DNA of 64,000 bases from Streptomyces alboflavus (GTDB taxonomy: Bacteria; Actinomycetota; Actinomycetes; Streptomycetales; Streptomycetaceae). The translations under genes and the position numbers were made by a program. The notes under the pieces are model-generated. The model ran no database searches. It was not told the DNA's origin and saw only the letters and a program-made list of their open reading frames with translations. The stretch spans positions 1 through 64,000 of the forward strand of contig NZ_JNXT01000044.1 of assembly GCF_000716675.1 (NCBI RefSeq), given 5' to 3'. Of this stretch, positions 16,693 to 28,121 are shown piece after piece; the first letter of the stretch is position 1, and every line of letters starts with the position of its first letter.

Positions 16693-18192
16693 TCATCGCT
16701 GCCCGCCCGGCAGCCCCAGCCAGCCCACCAGCTTGCCGCCCTGCGCCACGGCCCGCAGCCGCTGCTCGGCCGCGTCGCGCACCGGGTCCGTGGCCACCAC
16801 CAGGAGCTCGTCGTCCTGCCGCAGCACCGTCGTGGGACCCGGTACGAATGATGTGCCCTCGCGCACGATCAGGGTGACGGCGGACCCCGTGGGCAGCCGC
16901 AGCTCGCTGATCTCGACGCCGTGGAGGCGGGAGCCCTCCGGGACGGGCACCGAGAGCAGATGGCCGCGCAGGCGTTCCAGGGGAGCCGACTCGATGCCCA
17001 GGTCGGCGGCCTCCGTGCCCTTGCCGATGCCGAGGAGTCTGGCGAGTCCCGGCAGGGTGGGCCCCTGCACCAGGGTGTAGACGACGACGAGCACGAAGAC
17101 GATGTTGAAGATCTCCTCGCTGTTGTCGACACCGTTCACCATCGGGATGGTGGCGAGAATGATGGGCACGGCGCCGCGCAGCCCGGCCCAGGACATCAGC
17201 GCCTTCTCCTGCCAGGGCATCCGGAAGGGCGCCAGGCCCACCACGACGGACAGCGGCCGGGCGACCGCGGTCAGGATGAGGCCGATGATCACCGCGGGCC
17301 AGATGTCGTCGAGCAGCCGGTGCGGAGTGACCAGCAGGCCGAGCAGGACGAACATGCCGATCTGGGCGATCCACCCGACGCCTTCGGCGAAACCGCGGGT
17401 GGCCGCCCAGTGCGGCAGCTTGGCGTTGCCGAGCACCATCGAGGCCAGGTACACGGCGAGGAATCCGCTGCCGTGGGCGATGGCCCCGGCGGCGTAGGCG
17501 GCGACGGCGATGGCCATCACCGCGATCGGATAGAGGCCGGACGCGGGCAGCGCCACATGCCGCAGCCCGTAGGCGCCGAGCCAGCCCACCGCGAGCCCGA
17601 TGGCCGCGCCGATGGCCAGCTCCAGGGCTATCTCCCCGACCAGGACGTACCAGTGGTGCACCGGTCCCGCGGTGGAGAAGGCCACGACGAGGATCACCAC
17701 CGGGGCGTCGTTGAACCCCGACTCCGCCTCCAGGACCCCCGTGATCCGGGACGGGAGCGGCACCCTGCGCAGCACCGAGAAGACGGCCGCCGCGTCCGTG
17801 GAGGACACCACCGCGCCGATGATGAGCGCCTGCCGCCATTCGAGCCCGACCAGGTAGTGTGCGGCGGCGGCCGTCACGCCGACGCTGACCGCGACGCCGA
17901 CGACGGCCATGCAGGCCGCCGCGGGCAGCGCAGGCTTGATCTCTTTCCACTTGGTGCCGAGACCGCCCTCGGCCAGGATCACGACCAGCGCGGCGTAACC
18001 GATGACCTGGGTGAGCTGGGCGTTGTTGAAGGTGACGTTGCCTATGCCGTCCTGGCCCATGGCGACGCCGATGCCGAGGTAGAGCAGCAGGCTCGGCAGC
18101 CCACTGCGCGAGGAGAGGCGCACCGCGACGACCGCGACGAGCAGGACGAGTGAGCTGATGAGCAGAAGCTGGTTGAGGTCGTGGACAGACAG
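16693..18192 (-). CDS. Monovalent cation/proton antiporter (CPA family) with C-terminal TrkA-C domain
   Basis: This membrane protein of about 499 residues has 12-13 helices followed by an RCK-C/TrkA-C domain (about residues 405-490, LLSVPVPEGSRLHGVEISELRLPTGSAVTLIVREG). This is the layout of NhaP2-type potassium/proton antiporters. Key membrane residues lie in SSTDAAAVFSVLRR and ESGFNDAPVVILVV (the ND motif). The true start is probably CTG at 18192 (LSVHDLNQLLLISS), with GGAAGG nine bases upstream. It restores the complete first helix; an in-frame stop lies 42 bases further up, and starting at the later GTG (18123) would cut that helix. It is divergent from penicillin acylase across 18193-18421. 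Ion specificity is inferred. Confidence 0.85.
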   Translation of the reverse strand: MSVHDLNQLLLISSLVLLVAVVAVRLSSRSGLPSLLLYLGIGVAMGQDGIGNVTFNNAQLTQVIGYAALVVILAEGGLGTKWKEIKPALPAAACMAVVGVAVSVGVTAAAAHYLVGLEWRQALIIGAVVSSTDAAAVFSVLRRVPLPSRITGVLEAESGFNDAPVVILVVAFSTAGPVHHWYVLVGEIALELAIGAAIGLAVGWLGAYGLRHVALPASGLYPIAVMAIAVAAYAAGAIAHGSGFLAVYLASMVLGNAKLPHWAATRGFAEGVGWIAQIGMFVLLGLLVTPHRLLDDIWPAVIIGLILTAVARPLSVVVGLAPFRMPWQEKALMSWAGLRGAVPIILATIPMVNGVDNSEEIFNIVFVLVVVYTLVQGPTLPGLARLLGIGKGTEAADLGIESAPLERLRGHLLSVPVPEGSRLHGVEISELRLPTGSAVTLIVREGTSFVPGPTTVLRQDDELLVVATDPVRDAAEQRLRAVAQGGKLVGWLGLPGGQR

Positions 18193-18199
18193 GGGCTGA

Positions 18200-21268
<3,069 letters not shown>

Positions 21269-21296
21269 CGGGCGCACCACGGACCGGATGACACGG

Positions 21297-21332
21297 GAAA
21301 GGGCCCTCCACGCGCGCGTGGAGGGCCCTTTC
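21297..21332. terminator. Bidirectional terminator
   Basis: A perfect 18-bp inverted repeat (GAAAGGGCCCTCCACGCG and its complement) with A-run and T-run flanks lies between the convergent penicillin acylase and 5-FTHF cyclo-ligase genes and should stop transcription both ways. Confidence 0.9.
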
Positions 21333-21368
21333 GCCGTACGGGACGCACTGCGGGGGCGCGCCCGCGGG

Positions 21369-21980
21369 TCATGCGAAGCGGCGCACCGCCGACGGCGTCA
21401 CCACGGCGTGCACCGGCCGGTCGTGCGCCTCTTCGGGGACGTGCGCGACCACTTCGGAGTCGTACAGGAGCACCACCAGGGCGGGGGAGAGGGCGGCGCG
21501 CTCCAGGCGGGCGAGCACCCGGTCGTAGGAGCCGCCGCCGCGGCCGAGCCGCATCCCGCGCGCGTCCACGGCGAGCCCCGGGAGCAGCACCGCGTCGGCC
21601 TCCAGGACGGCGTCGGGGCCGAGGCGCGGGCCCGCGGGCTCCAACAGCGTCATCTTTCCGGAGTGTTGGACGGGGACGAGGGAGTCCGGTCCGTCGTACG
21701 CGGCCCAGTCCAGGTCGTTGTCCGGGAGCAGGACGGGCAGCAGGACCCGTGTCCCGCGCGTGTGGAGGGTGTCCAGAAGGGCACGGGTGCCGGGTTCGGT
21801 GCCTACGGAGACGTACGCCGCGACCGTGCGGGCGCCGGAGAGTTCGGGCAGCTCCAGGGCGCGCTCGGCGAGGGCGGCGGCTGTCTTCCGCGTGTCACCG
21901 GGCGTCAACCCGCGTCTTACCGTGAGGATCTCCGCGCGCAATGTGCGCTTGTTTCCCTTGCCCGGGCCGGGTTGATCCAT
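21369..21980 (-). CDS. 5-formyltetrahydrofolate cyclo-ligase
   Basis: This 203-residue cytosolic enzyme converts 5-formyl-THF to 5,10-methenyl-THF using ATP. The family signature is clear. It opens KRTLRAEILTVRRGL, continues through the central AAYVSVGTEPGT..LL, and has LLPGLAVDARGMRLGRGGGSYDRVLARL, the nucleotide/folate site. It ends VPEEAHDRPVHAVVTPSAVRRF. Length is normal. The ATG (MDQPGPGKGNKR) is followed closely by the conserved region; GGAAGG lies 15 bases upstream, rather far. It is divergent from galU across 94 bases that must carry both promoters (TATATT near 22012 is a candidate -10). Confidence 0.93.
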   Translation of the reverse strand: MDQPGPGKGNKRTLRAEILTVRRGLTPGDTRKTAAALAERALELPELSGARTVAAYVSVGTEPGTRALLDTLHTRGTRVLLPVLLPDNDLDWAAYDGPDSLVPVQHSGKMTLLEPAGPRLGPDAVLEADAVLLPGLAVDARGMRLGRGGGSYDRVLARLERAALSPALVVLLYDSEVVAHVPEEAHDRPVHAVVTPSAVRRFA

Positions 21981-22074
21981 GGTGAACTCACAAATCCTTC
22001 CTATTGTGCGCACATGTGGGCCTATATTCCGGAGCCACAGATTCCACACATAGGCACCGGTTAAGGTAACGCTC

Positions 22075-22977
22075 ATGACTGAGTCTCCCCCCAAGATCAC
22101 CAAGGCTGTCATCCCAGCAGCGGGACTTGGCACTCGCTTCCTGCCCGCCACGAAGGCGACGCCCAAGGAGATGCTGCCGGTCGTCGACAAGCCGGCGATC
22201 CAGTACGTGGTCGAAGAGGCTGTCGCCGCGGGCCTGGACGACGTCCTCATGATCACGGGCCGCAACAAGCGCCCCCTGGAGGACCACTTCGACCGCAACT
22301 ACGAGCTGGAGTCCGCCCTCGCGAAGAAGGGCGACGAGTCCCGGCTCGCGAAGGTCCAGGAGTCCAGCGACCTGGCGACCATGCACTACGTCCGCCAGGG
22401 CGACCCCCGAGGACTCGGTCACGCCGTCCTGTGCGCCGCCCCCCACGTCGGCCGCGAGCCCTTCGCCGTGCTCCTCGGCGACGACCTGATCGACCCGCGC
22501 GACCCGCTGCTCGCGCGCATGGTCGAGATCCAGGAGCGGCACGGCGGCAGCGTCATCGCGCTCATGGAGGTCGCGCCCGAGCAGATCCACCTCTACGGCT
22601 GCGCGGCCGTCGAGCCCACCGCCGACGGCGACGTCGTGAAGGTGACCGACCTGGTCGAGAAGCCGGAGGCGGCCGACGCCCCGTCGAACTACGCGATCAT
22701 CGGCCGGTATGTCCTCGACCCCCACGTCTTCGACATACTGCGCAAGACCGAGCCCGGCCGCGGCGGCGAGATCCAGCTCACCGACGCCCTCCAGCAGCTC
22801 GCCGCCGACGAGAAGATCGGCGGCCCGGTGCACGGCGTGGTCTTCAAGGGCCGCCGCTATGACACCGGCGACCGCGGCGACTATCTGCGTGCCATTGTCA
22901 GACTCGCGTGCGAACGTGAAGACCTGGGCCCTGACTTCAAGGCCTGGCTTCGCAGTTACGTCACCGAGGAGATGTAG
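22075..22977 (+). CDS. galU: UTP-glucose-1-phosphate uridylyltransferase
   Basis: This 300-residue enzyme makes UDP-glucose from UTP and glucose 1-phosphate for cell-wall and glycan synthesis. The nucleotide-binding start is KAVIPAAGLGTRFLPATKATPKEMLPVVDKP. Also present are the DRN motif region DHFDRNYELE, QGDPRGLGHAV, LGDDLID, LVEKPEAADAPSNYAIIGRYVL and GGEIQLTDALQQL, all as in bacterial GalU. The ATG follows AAGG. It heads an operon-like run with the MoeA-like gene three bases after its stop. galU and a gephyrin-like gene are also neighbours in corynebacteria. Confidence 0.97.
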   Translation: MTESPPKITKAVIPAAGLGTRFLPATKATPKEMLPVVDKPAIQYVVEEAVAAGLDDVLMITGRNKRPLEDHFDRNYELESALAKKGDESRLAKVQESSDLATMHYVRQGDPRGLGHAVLCAAPHVGREPFAVLLGDDLIDPRDPLLARMVEIQERHGGSVIALMEVAPEQIHLYGCAAVEPTADGDVVKVTDLVEKPEAADAPSNYAIIGRYVLDPHVFDILRKTEPGRGGEIQLTDALQQLAADEKIGGPVHGVVFKGRRYDTGDRGDYLRAIVRLACEREDLGPDFKAWLRSYVTEEM

Positions 22978-22980
22978 CAC

Positions 22981-24330
22981 TTGAGCAGCAGCGGCACGAC
23001 GCACCACACCACCGGCCGGGACCGGCTCTGGTCGGTGGACGAGCATCTGGACGACATCCTCGCGACCGTCCGCCCCCTGGAGCCCATCGAGCTCCAGCTC
23101 CTCGACGCCCAGGGCTGTGTCCTGATCGAGGACGTCACGGTGCCCGTCTCGCTGCCGCCGTTCGACAACAGCTCCATGGACGGGTACGCGGTGCGGGTGG
23201 CCGACGTCGCGGGCGCGAGCGAGGAGTTCCCCGCCGTCCTCACGGTCATCGGGGACGTCGCCGCGGGCCAGGGCGAGCAGCCCACGGTCGGCCCCGGCGA
23301 GGCCGCCCGCATCATGACCGGCGCCCCGCTGCCGCCCGGCGCCGAGGCCGTCGTGCCTGTGGAGTGGACCGACGGCGGGCTCGGCCAGGGCCCCGCCACC
23401 GGCATGCGCGCCCACAGCGCGGCCCCCGAGGGCGCCTCCGGCGAGGTTCGGGTGCACCGCCCCGCCGAAGCACGCGCCCACGTGCGCGCGCGGGGCAGCG
23501 ACGTCCGCGCCGGAGACCGCGCCCTCACCGCGGGCACGGTCCTCGGCGCCCCGCAGATCGCCCTGCTCGCGGCGATCGGCAGGGGCACGGTCAAGGTGCG
23601 CCCGCGCCCGCGCGTGGTCGTCATGTCCACCGGCAGCGAACTGGTCCAGCCCGGCGAGCAGTTGGCCGACGGCCAGATCTACGACTCCAACAGCTTCGCC
23701 CTCACCGCGGCCGCCCGCGAGGCCGGAGCCATCGCCTACCGCGTCGGCGCGGTCACCGACGACGCCGAGATCCTGCGCTCCACCATCGAGGACCAGCTGA
23801 TCCGCGCCGACCTGCTCGTCACCACGGGCGGCGTCAGCGTGGGGGCGTACGACGTCGTCAAGGAGGCCCTGGACTCCATCGGCGACCCGGACGACGAGGA
23901 GGGCCTGGGCGCGGGCGGCGGGGTGGAGTTCCGCAAGCTCGCCATGCAGCCGGGCAAGCCGCAGGGGTTCGGCACCATCGGCCCCGACCACACCCCGCTC
24001 CTGGCCCTGCCGGGCAACCCGGTGTCGTCGTACGTCTCCTTCGAGATGTTCGTACGGCCCGCCGTGCGCGCCCTCATGGGCCTGCCGGACGTCCACAGGA
24101 CCACCGCCCGCGCCCGGCTCACCGCCGACAAGGCGCTGACCTCGCCCGCGGGGCGGCGCCAGTTCCTGCGCGGACGCCACGACGCGGACGCGGGCACGGT
24201 CACGCCGGTCGGCGGCTCCGGGTCGCATCTGATCGCCGCCCTGGCCCACGCGGACGCCCTGATCGTCGTCCCCGAGGACACCACGTCCGTGGAGCCGGGC
24301 ACGGACGTCGACGTGGTGCTGCTCGGCTGA
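22981..24330 (+). CDS. MoeA/gephyrin-like protein (molybdopterin molybdotransferase or Glp)
   Basis: This 449-residue protein starts at TTG, three bases after galU, with GAGGAG in the galU tail as ribosome site. It has complete MoeA architecture. It begins WSVDEHLDDILATVRPLEP, has FDNSSMDGYAVRVADVAGA and IMTGAPLPPGAEAVVPVEW, and the MoCF domain STGSELVQPGEQLADGQIYDSNS...VTTGGVSVGAYDVVKEAL. GNPVSSYVSFEMFVRPAVR and a C-terminal beta domain follow. In molybdenum-cofactor synthesis it would insert molybdate. In corynebacteria, however, a MoeA homologue in the same galU context (Glp) binds FtsZ and the membrane receptor GlpR, whose Streptomyces relative SepX is encoded five genes downstream here. 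Either role, or both, is possible. Confidence 0.92.
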   Translation: MSSSGTTHHTTGRDRLWSVDEHLDDILATVRPLEPIELQLLDAQGCVLIEDVTVPVSLPPFDNSSMDGYAVRVADVAGASEEFPAVLTVIGDVAAGQGEQPTVGPGEAARIMTGAPLPPGAEAVVPVEWTDGGLGQGPATGMRAHSAAPEGASGEVRVHRPAEARAHVRARGSDVRAGDRALTAGTVLGAPQIALLAAIGRGTVKVRPRPRVVVMSTGSELVQPGEQLADGQIYDSNSFALTAAAREAGAIAYRVGAVTDDAEILRSTIEDQLIRADLLVTTGGVSVGAYDVVKEALDSIGDPDDEEGLGAGGGVEFRKLAMQPGKPQGFGTIGPDHTPLLALPGNPVSSYVSFEMFVRPAVRALMGLPDVHRTTARARLTADKALTSPAGRRQFLRGRHDADAGTVTPVGGSGSHLIAALAHADALIVVPEDTTSVEPGTDVDVVLLG

Positions 24331-24452
24331 CCGGCCCCGCCGCCCGGGCGGGCGCGCGGCTCGGGCGGGGCGGCGCGGGGGCGGTACTGTGTCGCGCACA
24401 GCAGGCCCGCGCACCGCACCGCGCGGGGCCCGGACCGGGAGCGCCACAGCAC

Positions 24453-24944
24453 ATGAGCACGCAGCAGCGACTGACGCACATCGACGAGGCGGGCGCCGCC
24501 CGCATGGTCGACGTATCCGAGAAGGACGTGACCGCCCGCACCGCGCGCGCCAGTGGCCGCGTCCTGGTCTCGCCCCGCGTGATCGAGCTGCTGCGGGGTG
24601 AGGGCGTGCCCAAGGGCGACGCCCTCGCGACCGCCCGTATCGCCGGAATCATGGGCGCCAAGCGCACCCCCGACCTGATCCCGCTCTGCCACCCGCTGGC
24701 CGTCTCCGGGGTGAAGGTCGACCTGAGCGTCGCCGACGACGCCGTGGAGATCCTGGCCACCGTGAAGACGACCGACCGCACCGGCGTCGAGATGGAGGCC
24801 CTCACCGCGGTCACCGTCGCCGCCCTCACCGTCGTCGACATGGTCAAGGCCGTCGACAAGGGCGCCGTCATCACGGACGTGCGGGTCGAGGAGAAGACGG
24901 GCGGCAAGTCCGGCGACTGGAACCGGCGGGGAGCGGGGGCATGA
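24453..24944 (+). CDS. moaC: Cyclic pyranopterin monophosphate synthase
   Basis: This 163-residue enzyme completes the first step of molybdenum-cofactor synthesis, with MoaA. Family marks are LTHIDEAGAARMVDVSEKDVTARTARASG at the start, the conserved PLCHPLAVSGVKVDL, and TTDRTGVEMEALTAVTVAALTVVDMVKAVDKGAVITDVRVEEKTGGKSGDW at the end. The ATG is the only start giving normal MoaC length. The gene overlaps the next by four bases (ATGA), so the pair is translationally coupled. It begins 122 bases after the MoeA-like gene. Confidence 0.96.
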   Translation: MSTQQRLTHIDEAGAARMVDVSEKDVTARTARASGRVLVSPRVIELLRGEGVPKGDALATARIAGIMGAKRTPDLIPLCHPLAVSGVKVDLSVADDAVEILATVKTTDRTGVEMEALTAVTVAALTVVDMVKAVDKGAVITDVRVEEKTGGKSGDWNRRGAGA

Positions 24945-25492
24945 CCCACCGCGCGCCCGCCGACGCCGCGGCCGCGGCCGAGGGGAGCGAGGGCACGGCG
25001 TACCGGGCACTCGTCGTCACCGCCTCCAACCGCGCCGCCGCGGGCGTCTACGCCGACAAGGGCGGCCCGATCCTCGCCGAAGGCCTCGCCGCCCTCGGCT
25101 TCGCCGTCGACGGACCGCGGGTGGTGCCGGACGGCGACCCCGTCGAGCGGGCCCTGCGCGAGGGCGTCGCCGCCGGGTACGACGTCATCCTCACCACCGG
25201 CGGCACCGGCATCTCGCCCACCGACGCCACCCCCGAGGCGACCCGCCGCGTCCTCGACCACGACGTCCCCGGCATCCCCGAGGCGATCCGCGCGTACGGC
25301 CGCGAGAAGGTGCCCACCGCCGTGCTCTCCCGGGGCCTCGCCGGGGTCGCGGGGCGCACGCTGATCGTGAACCTGCCGGGCTCGAGCGGCGGCGTGCGCG
25401 ACGGAATGGCCGTCCTCGCGCCCCTGTTGATCCACGCCGTCGACCAGTTGCGCGGCGGCGACCATCCGAGAACCGACGGGGGTGCGAGCTGA
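24941..25492 (+). CDS. MogA/MoaB family molybdenum cofactor biosynthesis protein
   Basis: This 183-residue protein has the MoCF_biosynth fold. It shows RALVVTASNRAAAGVYADKGGPILAEGLAALGF, the molybdopterin-binding VILTTGGTGISPTDATPEATRRVLDHDVPGIPEAIR, and LPGSSGGVRDGMAVLAPLLIHAVDQL. In the pathway it adenylates molybdopterin before molybdate insertion by MoeA. Its start overlaps moaC (ATGA). The next gene probably begins inside its stop. With moaC and the MoeA-like gene it supplies three cofactor steps; moaA, moaD and moaE are not in the window. Confidence 0.93.
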   Translation: MTHRAPADAAAAAEGSEGTAYRALVVTASNRAAAGVYADKGGPILAEGLAALGFAVDGPRVVPDGDPVERALREGVAAGYDVILTTGGTGISPTDATPEATRRVLDHDVPGIPEAIRAYGREKVPTAVLSRGLAGVAGRTLIVNLPGSSGGVRDGMAVLAPLLIHAVDQLRGGDHPRTDGGAS

Positions 25493-26112
25493 ACAGCCCC
25501 AGCTGGCCCGCCGAGCTGACCGACGGCGATGTGGTCCTGCGGCCGATAAAACTGCGTGACCAGCGCGCGTGGCGCGAGGTCAACCGGCGCAACCGCGACT
25601 GGCTGCGCCCCTGGGAGGCCACGATCCCGCCGCCCACCCCCAGCGGCCCGGTCACCCACCGCCCCACCTACCGGCAGATGGTCCGGCACCTGCGCGCCGA
25701 GGCGAACGCGGGCCGCATGCTGCCGTTCGTCATCGAGTTCCAGGGCCGCCTCGTCGGGCAGTTGACGATCGCCGGGATCACCTGGGGGTCGATGTGCTCG
25801 GCCCATGTGGGCTACTGGGTCGACGAGTCGGTCGCGGGGCGCGGGGTGATGCCGACCGCCGTGGCGCTCGCCGTCGACCACTGCTTCCGCACCGTCGGGC
25901 TGCACCGCATCGAGGTCTGCATTCGGCCCGAGAACGCGCCGAGCCGCCGGGTCGTGGAGAAACTCGGATTCCGCGAGGAGGGGCTCAGGCCCCGCTATCT
26001 CCACATCGACGGGGCCTGGCGCGACCACCTGGTGTTCGCGCTCACCGTGGAAGAGGTGCCCGAAGGGCTGCTGCACCGCTGGCAGCAGGCACGTCCGCAG
26101 AACACCGCGTGA
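25489..26112 (+). CDS. GNAT N-acetyltransferase (RimJ-like)
   Basis: This protein of about 207 residues has the GNAT_3 fold (L-R-P start, WEATIPP, then the acetyl-CoA loop VGYWVDESVAGRGVMPTAVALAVDHCF). LHRIEVCIRPENAPSRRVVEKLGFREEGLRPRYLHIDGAWRDHLVFAL is typical of RimJ/RimL relatives that acetylate protein N-termini or amino groups. The start is uncertain. A CTG overlapping the preceding stop (LNSPSWPAELTDGDVVLRP) restores the usual N-terminal strand; GTG at 25531 would cut it to 193 residues. A rimJ-like gene in this position is also known between glp and glpR in corynebacteria. Confidence 0.85.
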   Translation: MNSPSWPAELTDGDVVLRPIKLRDQRAWREVNRRNRDWLRPWEATIPPPTPSGPVTHRPTYRQMVRHLRAEANAGRMLPFVIEFQGRLVGQLTIAGITWGSMCSAHVGYWVDESVAGRGVMPTAVALAVDHCFRTVGLHRIEVCIRPENAPSRRVVEKLGFREEGLRPRYLHIDGAWRDHLVFALTVEEVPEGLLHRWQQARPQNTA

Positions 26113-26367
26113 CACCGCGTGACGTCCTCCGCGGAGCGTGGAACGGGCGCCTGACGGACCGTCGCGCCCCCGTCGCGGCACAATGCTGCCACTCTCATAA
26201 ATGAAATACCTGTTCGAAATTGATCGGTGAGTGACCGTTAAATTCGGTGCCGCGTCGGCCTGTTGATCGCATCAGTCACAAAAAAAGTTCGAGATATCAG
26301 CCAGATCGTGCGACACACCGGCTCAATTGGCGGATGGCCTCGACAAAACCCCTCTACCGTGTGAGGC

Positions 26368-27744
26368 GTGAGCAGCAGCGGCCTCATCTACGCAGTCATC
26401 GTCGGGGCCTGGGCCGCCTACTTGGTGCCGATGTGGCTCCGTAGGCAGGACGAGCTCAACGAAGCTCGTCCGACGGAACGCTTCAGCACCGCCATCCGGC
26501 TGCTGTCCGGACGGGCGGGAATGGAGCGCCGTTACGCCAAGGACCTGCAAGCGCGCTCGCCTGAGGAGGAGGAGTCGCGCAGCGACCCGGACGTCGTGAC
26601 CGACTCGGTCGACGTCCGGGCCTTCGCCGTGCCTCCGGGACAGGAACGCGAGGGGCGCGCCACGGACTCCCGCGGCCGCCCCCCGGCCGGCAGGCCTCAG
26701 GCCCGCGCGTCCGCCGCCGAACAGGCCAAGCCCGGCGCACAGGCGCGCGTCGGCGCGCGCCCGGCCGCCAAGCCGGGGTCCGGGCAGGGCCCGCGGACTG
26801 CCGGGGGCTCCGGCGCGGAGCGGGGTAAGGGGCAGGGGCAGGGCCAGGCGCACGGCCAGGGGCACGGCCAGGGCCAGAACCAGAACCAGGGCCAGAACCA
26901 GAGCCAGGGCCAGAGCCAGGGCCAGAGCCGGGGCCAGGGCCCGTCCGCCGCAGCCCGGCGCGCCGCCGCTGCCGACGCCGCCGCGCGGGCCCGGCGCACG
27001 AAGGTGCTCGCGCGCCGTCGCCGCACCACGGTCATGCTGTTCCTCACGTTCACGGTCGGCGCGATCGTCGCGGCGGTCGGCGGCTTGGCGTTCCTGTGGG
27101 CGCCCGCCGTCCCGGCCGCGCTGCTGAGCGCGTACATCGTCTATCTCCGCCGCCAGGAGCGGCGCCGCTTCACGTACACGATGGACCGGCGCCGGGCGGA
27201 GGCCGCCGCGCGGCGGCTGCGCGAGCGGCAGCCGCGCGGGCGCGAGGCGAGCGCCGAGCCCGCCGCCGAGGAGCCCGCCCCAGAGTCGGAGACCGGCCTG
27301 TCGGCGCTCGCCGCCGACCGCCGCGCCCTCGTCGAGCAGACCGACCACGCCGAGTGGGTCGACCAGCAGCGCGAACGCCAGCACGGCCCCGGCCGCGCCG
27401 ACAGCTGGGACCCGGTCCCCGTACCGCTGCCGACGTACGTGACGGCGCCGGTCGCCCCGCGCGCCCCCGGCAGCGTCGACCTGGGCGCCCCCGACACCTG
27501 GAGCTCGGCCCGCTCCAGCACCGCCGAGCCCGCCGCCGACCGCAGGCAGGCGCCCGAGGCGGCGGCGCCCGCCGACGAGCAGCGGGCGGACGACGCCGAG
27601 GGCGACGAGAGCGGAGCCGACGGCGGCCGCAGCGACGCCCGCCGCGCGGCCTCCGCCCGCCGCTCCCGCGAGCGCGGCCGCACCCCCCTGTTCGACCAGT
27701 ACGACGACGGCGCCGACGGACGCCCGCGCGCCGCCAACGAGTGA
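26368..27744 (+). CDS. sepX: SepX/GlpR-like divisome membrane protein
   Basis: This 458-residue protein has an N-terminal helix (SSSGLIYAVIVGAWAAYLVPMWLRR). This is followed by the juxtamembrane QDELNEARPTERFSTAIRLLSGR and a long disordered region. That region includes a Gly-Gln-rich stretch (about residues 155-192) and leads to a basic segment (RRTKVLARRRRTTVM). Two further helices follow (about 225-262), then a charged disordered C-terminus. This topology and the N-terminal motif match SepX, an actinobacterial membrane protein needed for septum formation and sporulation in Streptomyces, and its corynebacterial relative GlpR. Position downstream of galU and the MoeA/Glp-like gene supports this. 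The GTG start has GAGG just upstream. The symbol rests on motif and context, not alignment. Confidence 0.8.
   Translation: MSSSGLIYAVIVGAWAAYLVPMWLRRQDELNEARPTERFSTAIRLLSGRAGMERRYAKDLQARSPEEEESRSDPDVVTDSVDVRAFAVPPGQEREGRATDSRGRPPAGRPQARASAAEQAKPGAQARVGARPAAKPGSGQGPRTAGGSGAERGKGQGQGQAHGQGHGQGQNQNQGQNQSQGQSQGQSRGQGPSAAARRAAAADAAARARRTKVLARRRRTTVMLFLTFTVGAIVAAVGGLAFLWAPAVPAALLSAYIVYLRRQERRRFTYTMDRRRAEAAARRLRERQPRGREASAEPAAEEPAPESETGLSALAADRRALVEQTDHAEWVDQQRERQHGPGRADSWDPVPVPLPTYVTAPVAPRAPGSVDLGAPDTWSSARSSTAEPAADRRQAPEAAAPADEQRADDAEGDESGADGGRSDARRAASARRSRERGRTPLFDQYDDGADGRPRAANE
26830..26940. repeat. Gly-Gln codon repeat within sepX
   Basis: About 110 bases of reiterated GGCCAG/AACCAG/AGCCAG hexamers encode a Gly-Gln/Asn-Gln/Ser-Gln stretch. 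It is low complexity, likely disordered, and prone to length variation between strains. Confidence 0.75.
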
Positions 27745-27880
27745 CAGGCGGGCCCGGCGGCCACCCGTGAGGTGCCGCGCGCCCGCCTCCTCGACCGGCC
27801 CGGACGCGCCGGTCCGACCAGCGCGGACGCACCTGTCCGACCCGCCCGGGCGGGCCACCCTGACCAGCACGGGAACGGAT

Positions 27881-27910
27881 TTCCAAGCACCCGGATGGGG
27901 ATGCTAGAGT
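27881..27910 (+). promoter_or_regulatory. tRNA-Ala promoter
   Basis: TTCCAA (27881-27886) and TAGAGT (27905-27910) with an 18-base spacer lie 14 bases before the tRNA, fitting a sigma70/HrdB-type promoter. The -35 is imperfect. The preceding 27745-27880 shows only GC-rich intergenic sequence. Confidence 0.5.
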
Positions 27911-27924
27911 TTCACTCGTTGCAA

Positions 27925-27998
27925 GGGCCTGTGGCGCAGTCCGGTAGCGCACCTCGTTCGCATCGAGGGGGCCAGGGGTTCAAATCCCCTCAGGTCCA
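27925..27998 (+). tRNA. tRNA-Ala (anticodon CGC)
   Basis: The 74 bases fold as a full cloverleaf. The acceptor stem is GGGCCTG/CAGGTCC with the alanine-identity G3-U70 pair. The D-arm is GCGC/GCGC, and the anticodon stem CCTCG/CGAGG has loop TTCGCAT. The T-arm is AGGGG-TTCAAAT-CCCCT and the discriminator is A. The anticodon CGC reads GCG. CCA is not encoded after the discriminator. A terminator follows at 28009. No integrase or direct repeat of the 3' end is visible nearby. Confidence 0.95.
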
Positions 27999-28008
27999 CT
28001 GCACAAGG

Positions 28009-28046
28009 AGATCCCGTCCGATCGAAAGATCGGGCGGGATCTTTTC
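28009..28046 (+). terminator. Intrinsic terminator after tRNA-Ala
   Basis: A 15-bp stem (AGATCCCGTCCGATC / GATCGGGCGGGATCT, one G-T pair) with a GAAA tetraloop is followed by TTTTCGTT, a textbook factor-independent terminator. Confidence 0.92.
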
Positions 28047-28121
28047 GTTGTGCCATGTGTACGTCGGCCAAGCATCCTGCCTGCGTCGGCAATTGACGTG
28101 ATGACACAAGGAGACCCCTGC

